DNA from: Tetrapyrgos nigripes
Lineage: Eukaryota > Basidiomycota > Agaricomycetes > Agaricales > Campanellaceae
Reading direction: 5' to 3'
Assembly (NCBI GenBank): GCA_013368315.1
Contig: JAACJM010000106.1
Span: forward strand, 62,001-126,000
Length of the DNA: 64,000 nucleotides
The position numbers and the translations under genes are program-made. The notes under the pieces were generated by a model. The model was not told where the DNA came from, searched no databases, and worked only from the letters and a program-made list of their open reading frames with translations. Below are positions 57,221 to 64,000 of this stretch, piece after piece. Numbering within the stretch: the first letter of the stretch is position 1; every line of letters starts with the position of its first letter.

Positions 57221-58896
57221 ATGACTTCGATCGAGCAAGTGCTCGCGGGTGAACCGCTCATTAATCCGGTTATTTTCACCTCTTCTACTCAGTTCCGACT
57301 CCATGAGCTCCTTAAGGACGACCAAACCAACGTCAAGTGTCTACTCGAAACGGGTGGCATACTCGCTTGGTTGGACCCTGCCAAGCAGCAGGAGCTGAAA
57401 GAGCGACGGAACAGAGTCGCTTTGATCAGGAACGCTCTTTCGCCCATACGACGACTACCAAACGAATTATTGGTGGAGATATTTCTCTATTATATATCCC
57501 TGAAACTCGACGACGAAATCATCGATGGACCTGACTACGACTTCTTGCCTCCAGCCATTCCTTTGACGCATGTTTGCTCGTCTTGGAGGTGTCTGGTTCT
57601 CGAGACTCCGTGTCTGTGGAAGGTACTCCGTGTCTACTCAATGTCCTTCCGGACCCGAATGCCCCCTTCTGAACTTCTGGAGCAGTGGCTTCAGAGAAGC
57701 GATAATCACCTTATCGACATCGAAATAGGGACGTCTGCTGAGACTGAAGAGGAAGAGGAAGAATTCTTCTCTTCACTTGAAACAGACTGGCTTAGCGTCC
57801 TTCTTCCATTCTCCATCGTTGGCGATCATTCGACGTGACCGTGCCATTCAAATTCCTCGAGGGCTTGTTCACATCCAGAACAGACGGCACTTTACCTCTC
57901 CCAGTCCCCAACCTCGAGAGTATACATTTCTACTACGATGCAGATACAGATATCGAACCCAACCATACTCTTACCTGGCTTGATCCAGCACCCAAATTAC
58001 AAAGCGTTGATCTCGCTTCTACCGTGCATATCGATATTCGAGACCGCTTCGTGTTACCTTGGAATCAGGTCACGCATCTGAAACTGGCTAGGGGTATAAT
58101 CAGGGATCCGTTTACCCTACGGGACACAATTCTTTCCTGTAGACTCCTCGAGGAATGTACTGTCGACGTTTGGGATTATGATGGAGACCCGCCTAATCAG
58201 ACACCAGCGGTCGTTCCCCATATCAAGAAGTTCAGCGTCTCGTTTATCGAGGAATACGGCTCCCCCGAGTTCTTGGACGCTTTTACCATGCCAAATCTCA
58301 CCCACTTCCGACTATCACATCGCTCTTACGACCCCGAGGTACAAGCAGAGGAGAATAATCGCGTAGATATCGAGGAGTGCCTATCGAGTTTCCAAACTCG
58401 TTCAGCATTCAAGCTGGAGGAGCTAGGTTTGACATGGCTCACAGAAAGCCAGATTACAACCACGGAGATTTGTGTTTTCCTCCATACGCAGCCTTCCATA
58501 CGACGCTTGTCTCTTGTCAATTGTCAGCTCGACCTGTGGCTGTTCTTTCATCGACTCACCGCGACTCCTTTCCAAAGGGCAGCTCTTCCTAATCTCGTCG
58601 AGCTGCATATTTCAGAGCATTATCCGATTCGGGACACAACAGATGACGTGGAGATTGCCATTGGGAAAATGGTATGGTCCAGGTGGATGCCGTATGATGC
58701 AGATACGGAGGTGACGGAGGTGATGGAGGATGATGAGGATGATGAGGATGAGAGCAAGGTGGCTACTCCTAAATGGCCGATAGCTAAACTGGAGGGAGGA
58801 GTTTATCTATATCTTCCTTGGCCATTGGAAGGAGAAGTAGAGAAGATGTTGATTGGATTTGCTAGAGAAGGGATGCCGTTGTCGATTAATCATTAA
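57221..58896 (+). CDS. F-box/leucine-rich-repeat-type protein with one frameshift
   Basis: Agaricomycete-type F-box protein, a substrate adaptor of SCF ubiquitin ligases (family knowledge). The N-terminal half has a helical lead (QQELKERRNRVALIRNAL), the F-box (SPIRRLPNELLVEIFLYYIS) and IPLTHVCSSWRCLVLETPCL. An acidic loop (ETEEEEEEFF) leads to WLSVLLPFS, where the frame shifts by one base near 57811. The second half, open from 57796 to 58896, resumes with HRWRSFDVTVPFKFLEGLF and LRR-like strands. The two halves join naturally at LLP-S-HRWRSF, so a one-base deletion or a sequencing error is the likely cause; no intron fits. About 558 residues in all. Confidence 0.75.
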
Positions 58897-59072
58897 TGTC
58901 ATCAGGTTCGAGATGTAGCTCTACAACTGCTAATATTATACTGGATACTTTCCACAAGAAATTCATTGAGAGCTTGGTGCATGGTGGTGTCTAATTGGGG
59001 TTAATTATCGAGACACCCGTTCACAACCAGTTTTCTTCTCATCGATCACTGGGCTCAACTGCATTTTATAAT

Positions 59073-59640
59073 ATGATTCATGAATGGCACTCCCATCCAG
59101 CTCTCCAAATTCCCGAAATCCTAGGTTATATTTTCGTCCAACTTAGGCTTAATTATGATCATTATATGGGGCATAAGTGGGAAGCCCTGGAACCTAATTC
59201 TTTGTCGTCTCGCGCTATCGTCTGTGGGAAGCCTTGGACGTGCTTCGGAGGCGTATCTACAATCTCAAACTGGCATACATCATCCTAGGAGCCTCCAGTG
59301 GAGATCAATAATCATATCGCGTGATGCGTTTTGCTTGTCACGTCGCTGGGTTACTTGTTACTTATTGTACCGTATCTCTAGAAGTGTCTTCCGCCTCCTC
59401 GAAAAAGTCTGGAACAGATTCGACAGCATATATGCCCAACGTGGGGTTGGTCTCATTCTAAATGACCATGTTCAATTCCCAGAACGTCTTCCAAACCTCC
59501 TCAGGCCTCAGGACCCAGCCGAATCGTTTAACTCAACACTTTTACCTCAGGCTCGTGTCGTCATTCTAATACTGAACACTGCGAGGTTTCTAACTCTACA
59601 AGAACGAGAAGAGATTGGGCTGCTTCTCATTGACTCCTGA
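59073..59640 (+). pseudogene. F-box protein relic
   Basis: It starts MIHEWHSHPALQIPEILGYI (the F-box helix), then shifts frame to SRYRLWEALDVLRRRIYNLK, the usual W-x-EALDVLW continuation, and shifts again to a last open block ending LLLIDS at 59640. At least two frame changes within 200 bp. It lies 177 bp downstream of the previous F-box gene, consistent with a tandem family. Confidence 0.55.
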
Positions 59641-59688
59641 GATTTACACTTGATTTCAAGTACGTTATTTCGAGTGAGCCTTCGGAGA

Positions 59689-60491
59689 TTAATACGCCTC
59701 CAAAGTCTTCACCAATTTACCCCATCTCCCATCATGCCATCCAGTAATTTCTTTCCACTCCTGACTATTTTCTCCGTAACCAAGCTTGCACACGATAAGC
59801 CACCCACCAATCACCAGATCCGCAAACGAGACAGCATTCTTCATAATAAACGGGTCATCCTTCCTCATCCACGCCGCAACCTTCCCAAACCCTTCTTCGA
59901 GTTTCTTCCACTCCACCTTGGCATTGTCACCTTTCGGAACCATCTCATCGACACTCTTCCCAAACAACCCAAGCCTCGTCTTCCTAAAATACTCTGCACT
60001 AACTGGATTCGCCAATTCACAGAACTTGATGAGGACAAATTGGAATATAGGGGTGATATTAGCGACGAGTGCTTCGTCGAATGCGACATGCAGTGCTTTG
60101 CTGTTTGAAGGCATCAGTAGTGGCTTGTCTGGGTACGCTTTGTCGAGGTATTCAGCGATGATGAAGGAATCAGATAAGGCTGCTCCAGTGGATGGGTCGA
60201 CGATGGCGGGGAGAGTGTACCAAGGTTTGCCATCGGGCCATTTGGTTGTTGGAGGAACTCCGGCGGATTTGAGGGTTGGTTCGATGTCGGGGTATTCGAG
60301 CCAGATGGTTTTGAAAGGAATGCCTTTGTATTTGAGAGCGAGTCTATAAAGACATAATGCTAGTGAGTCGTGTTACAACTTTGCCCAGTGAAATTGTGTT
60401 TGTACCTGATCCTCATTGTGAAAGGGTTCCAGCCCTCGACGCCGTCCCTGTTGGAAGGAAAGTCGTAGAAAGTGATCATTTTGTCTGCCAT
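59689..60491 (-). CDS. glutathione S-transferase, fungal etherase-like (GTE/Ure2p-like group)
   Basis: Two exons, 60406-60491 and 59689-60343, with a 62-bp GTACAA...TTATAG intron, giving 246 residues, the normal size. The N-terminal thioredoxin fold opens ITFYDFPSNRDGVEGWNPFT then RLALKYKGIPFKTIWLEYPD, with the cis-Pro segment YTLPAIVDPSTGAALSDSF and AEYLDKAYPD. The all-helical C-terminal half has FADLVIGGWLIVCKLGYG. This layout (YKGIP..W-x-EYPDIE) matches fungal etherase-like GSTs implicated in detoxifying wood-derived aromatics (family knowledge). ATG 60491 is followed four codons on by a second ATG. No defects seen. Confidence 0.88.
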
Positions 60492-61139
60492 TATCGTTGT
60501 GAATGTTCACTTTCGTCTCAGACATAACGTTCTTATAGGTCTTGGTCGTGATAATTTCCTCTCCTCGTGCGTTTTCTTTTGGAATGTATAATTGACTGCT
60601 CAGTCATAGCTTAGCAAGGCTCGCGATATATACTGTACAGGCCAGGCGTTCATCGCCGTTTACGGCTACGTTTTTTTTGACGTTTTTGGACGGACTTGCA
60701 GTCACGAGTACGCATAAACGCCTCCAAAAAGGTGTGGCAATATTCTTGAATTTATTTCCTTGGTCAGACGCACGGAGATTCACGGCGACGGTGGTCGTGC
60801 ACACTCGCAACTTCTAAAGTCCTGTTTCCAATTTTGGGTTAGTATCACTCCGAGTCAATTACCTAGTGCACGCTATCTTGAACCCGCAGCGACACGCGTC
60901 TCTTTCTCGCTCTTCACAACGACTCACAGCAAAAATAAATTTTAGAGGCAGGTATACGTTGGGAAAGCCGTGCAGCCATGAATTCTGTCCCACACCGCGG
61001 TTAGGGGCATCAACCGGGCACAATATTTGGTTCTATTTGACGATGGCTTCATCGAACTGATCAAGTAACAAGCGCTAATTTGGCGCTAATGGCACTGCAG
61101 ATGACTCATGCAGCAATTGGAGGGTTTATGCACCATTCA
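60492..61139. other. intergenic, no gene
   Basis: Promoter region of the GST gene and flanking sequence; no exon, RNA gene or repeat delimited. Confidence 0.4.
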
Positions 61140-61149
61140 CTTGGGTTCT

Positions 61150-61262
61150 CACGGTGGCAGTCAACATGTTGACTGCCAGGTGCGCTCTCACGGCGCGTTG
61201 ACTGCCATGTTGACTGCCAGGGTACACTCCCACGGCCTGTTGACTGCAATGTTGACTGCCAA
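61150..61262. repeat. GTTGACTGCCA repeat cluster with a 24-bp palindrome
   Basis: TGGCAGTCAACA at 61155-61166 is followed immediately by its perfect reverse complement (61167-61178). Then GTTGACTGCCA recurs at about 61198, 61209, 61239 and 61250, spaced by CTC(T/C)CACGGC. Confidence 0.75.
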
Positions 61263-61319
61263 CACTCCGTATTTTCATTCCATAGGGCGAATATTTCTTG
61301 AGAAAATAGTAGAGTCATA

Positions 61320-63501
61320 CTAGAAGGTGCTCCCAGCCCATTATGGTAGAAATCCAGGTTCTTATGTAGACTGTATATAGTTCAATCACCCGCATTTATT
61401 TCCCAAATGGTATGTACAAGGCTTTAATTCTCTATCTTATCTGAGTCTCTCTATGTGATTCACTAACTGAAGAGATCATTGGCCAGAGCTGCAGCAATGC
61501 AGTTTGGTACCAACCTTCTGAGCTTTAGTTTGATGGGTATTCTTTGTCTTTCTCTCAGGGTTTTTCTATCATTTATCTATTGTTTTATCTTTGTTCATTA
61601 CTGCGCTCAGCAGCGCATAGTCACTTTAGTCACCTTTAGCTTATTCTCTTATGACTTTTTTTGTATGATATCCATATGACAAGTCCCTATGAATACTTAT
61701 ATTTATGTATCTACTACAGGAGTTCTGGAATACATGACTTACTCCAGTCTGTCAAGTCCGAGTCGCAGTAGCATGTACTGTTGGGAAACCTTCCCCTGCT
61801 TCACTGCTACCTCTTGCTATGCCTCAGATATCTCCCAAGAGTTCCTTGATACAGCAAGAGCCTTGTTGATACTAGGCAATGGAAGTCTTACTTTGTACAT
61901 TCTTGGGAGCCGGAATATAAAAAAACAGCCCACAGTGAGTGCCAGCTAAGTATCTAACATTCAAGTTTTGTGCGCGCGGAGATTCTCTTGAAATCTCTCT
62001 TTTCCTTTTTTTCTTCTTTCTTTCCCGTGAATTTTCGGGACGGGATACCCAAGGAAATGGTGCATAAACCAATTGGAGAGCGCTGATCTTCAACTTCTTC
62101 TCTTACCTCCATCATCTAAAAACTACGCTTCCCTCTCTGGCTCGTCTCTGAGCCTCCTCTCAGTCCTCTTCTACCCTAATCCACCGTAATCACTACTGTA
62201 TCGTGTTCTGCGACGTTATCCATATCGTAGCTACTTTATTTACGCTGGTCGTTGTTGTTGAGCAGGCTATGAAGGGGGTGTGGGCCAGCGCTGAGGCGTG
62301 GCTCGTACGAGGCCGGACAACGCTGACACGGAAGATATAAACCTAAATAGAAAACTCCTCGAACCCAGGTAAGTCCGAGAAATTGTCTAGAGGTTGATGG
62401 TGGCACTTTCTAGGCAGTAACAGCCAAGAAATACTTTATAAAGATCTAATCATTGCTGTAAGTGCCACCTTGGATTTCATCCATCCCCTATCATTTACTT
62501 CTCGTGCAGGACCTCAGGGCTGTCCACAGTTATCTCGTATGCCTCTGTGGCCTGTACCTCTCACGCAGGACCCCAGGGCTGTCCATTGTGCATTCCCCAC
62601 ACACGTATCCTTTCTCTCTTTGTCTCAGTAATTTGTTTTGTCTCGAGTTCTCGTACACGTCTCCAATTTCCTTCCGCATGTTTCTAATTTATCTTCATAT
62701 GCTGTAAAAGAGTAGGGCTACATTTTGTAGATTGCGTAGGTTCAATGTAACTCCGTAGTAACCTTAATAGATCAATACTTCATAATCTTGAATACTTGTA
62801 GCACCAAGGCAGCTGGTAAGTATCAGAGGACATAAACACTTAGTAGCACCAAGGCAGCTAATAAGTATCTGAGGGTTGAGGAGAACAACAAGCGCGAAGT
62901 GTTACATAGCCACTCAAGAATTCTCACTTCGGGTAGAAGGTAAGTTGGTAGACAAAGTAGTGATTCAGGTTCTCTCTAATACAATGTGGCTTGGTATCTA
63001 TAGTACTACGAGTGCTTGTGGAATACAAGAGAGTCTTCTAGGAGATCAAAGAATATTTGTTACCTGTGAGTCAAAAGAATTAAAGAGAATTTCATAGAAG
63101 ATGTAATCTAATCAATGCAAGTAAGAGTAATTTGAAGATAGATAGGAAAATGCTGTAGTTCCATCACATACATGTTTCTTTCTCCTGTTTCGAGTATTCC
63201 CATACTTATACCCCGAGAGACTCGTCCTATTCATTCTTCATCTTTTCAGTCTTACTATTCACGAGTCTCTCGGGTACGCATCATATATCACTTCATTTTT
63301 TCACTCTTACTTACGAGTCTAGCAGCACTAGCTATTTCTCGAGCTACCTGCCCTCCTCTCCCATTTTCATCTTCTTGTTTACATATACTACAATATTTAC
63401 TTTGTGTACAGTGCTGCTGAGCCTCACCTCGTTCGTTTCATGCAGGGTGATTCTCCTATAATCCTTGTCTTGAACCCCTCAATGACAAGCCGCCAAGATA
63501 A
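61320..63501. other. no recognised gene; small repeats
   Basis: Items seen: a two-unit repeat GCAGGACC(T/C)CAGGGCTGTCCA (about 62505, 62565), a two-unit repeat TAGCACCAAGGCAGCT (about 62798, 62844) and a 14-bp inverted repeat (63212-63225 and 63261-63274). No exon chain could be supported. Confidence 0.35.
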
Positions 63502-63645
63502 TTAGTCATGTTAAGAAATACAGGTGTGGATATTGGCAAGGAGGAAACTGGAAACAACAGCACGGGAGGAGACGGGATGAATATGCACTGCCACATGCAG
63601 AAACAGAGTGTAAAGAACTCAGCCTCATTTCATTTGGCCTCGTAA
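63502..63645 (+). repeat. second copy of the 9773-9920 coding-like segment
   Basis: The segment shares with 9773-9920 a frame reading KQQHGRRRDEYA and ECKELSLISFGLV. Most differences leave it open. The match stops exactly at GGCCTCGTAA (63636-63645), where the Copia LTR begins. Confidence 0.7.
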
Positions 63646-64000
63646 TGTTCTATATACGTAGCAGCAACTGCATACTTACCTGGGGATGTAAAAGTACTTG
63701 TTAGAACAGTTTGTTAGAGGTTAAGAGTGATGAGCAGTAAGGGAAATCCTTATTCTTGTAGGGCAAATCTACATGCCCTTTTATACTGTTCTACATAGTA
63801 CATGTGACTACTTATCTAAGAACTTCTGATGTACAGTAAGCGTATCTAACTAGATTACTATCTAATCTATATCTAATCAATGTTGATGGCTGCTTACTAA
63901 TTTGCTAATTCAACACTCCCCCTTGCTAAGCTGCACATCAATGCGCGTAAGCATAAAGGCGCTATAAGCAGCCAAGGTTCATCTTTGTTATTAAGACATA
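63646..64000 (-). mobile_element. 3' LTR and end of a second Copia element running off the window
   Basis: The LTR occupies 63646-63915: minus strand TGTTGAATTAGC ... TATATAGAACA, with the same TATA and AGGTAAGTA boxes as the other LTRs. Immediately beyond it, minus-strand AGCAAGGGGGAG (63916-63927) is a polypurine tract, so 63916-64000 is the 3' end of the internal region and the body lies outside. Compared with 44029-44354, the terminal 14 bases (GCCTGCTCAACA and two more) are missing. Confidence 0.8.

Overview
This is a filamentous-fungal nuclear window, most likely from a mushroom-forming basidiomycete (Agaricomycetes). Coding exons are split by many short GT-AG introns of about 45-65 bp. 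The host genes that can be read are typical of that group: a CGFS glutaredoxin, a trans-enoyl-reductase-like MDR enzyme, an etherase-like GST, F-box/leucine-rich proteins and divergent acireductone-dioxygenase-like cupins. Large stretches are occupied by transposons and gene relics. No rRNA, tRNA, CRISPR array or prokaryotic signal was seen. The assignment to a fungal group is inference; no species can be named.

Layout. 1-5.6 kb: a monothiol glutaredoxin on the minus strand with an unusually long 1.04 kb last intron, followed by minus-strand relics, including a broken acireductone-dioxygenase-like (ARD-like) paralogue. 5.6-11.6 kb: AAAAGTC-rich repeats, a secreted protein gene with a possible ADP-ribosyltransferase-like character interrupted by a 1.1 kb hAT element with an 8-bp target duplication, and a probable solo Copia LTR. 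11.6-16.3 kb: gene-poor, with two unrecognised minus-strand ORFs. 16.3-17.6 kb: a complete five-exon MDR reductase. 17.6-21.7 kb: a structurally complete PIF/Harbinger transposon with both a DDE transposase and a coiled-coil partner protein.

22.6-33.6 kb: a 1.15 kb minisatellite-bearing element, then a three-level nest. A host gene (type II membrane, HtrL/YibB-like glycosyltransferase character) is split by a second Harbinger element with TAA target duplication, whose Myb/SANT-like gene is itself split by a 4.3 kb hAT element with an 8-bp target duplication. 35.8-44.4 kb: mostly retroelement debris: a multi-exon TE-like gene carrying a 655-bp fold-back hairpin, and a decayed minus-strand Copia element (LTR, primer site, gag, protease and integrase pieces) hit by a Tc1/mariner-type MITE.

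45-60.5 kb: a segmental duplication of about 3.6 kb present twice in direct orientation. Each copy ends in an ARD-like gene; copy 1 is dead (two nonsense codons, a lost splice donor and an indel), copy 2 is intact. F-box genes (one frameshifted, one relic, one 5' stub) and a GST follow. 61-64 kb: repeats, ending in the LTR of another minus-strand Copia element that runs off the window.

The host genes do not form an obvious pathway. The unifying theme is repeated insertion and duplication: several nested insertions can be ordered in time from their target-site duplications, and a roughly 30-nt hairpin-forming repeat recurs five times across the window.
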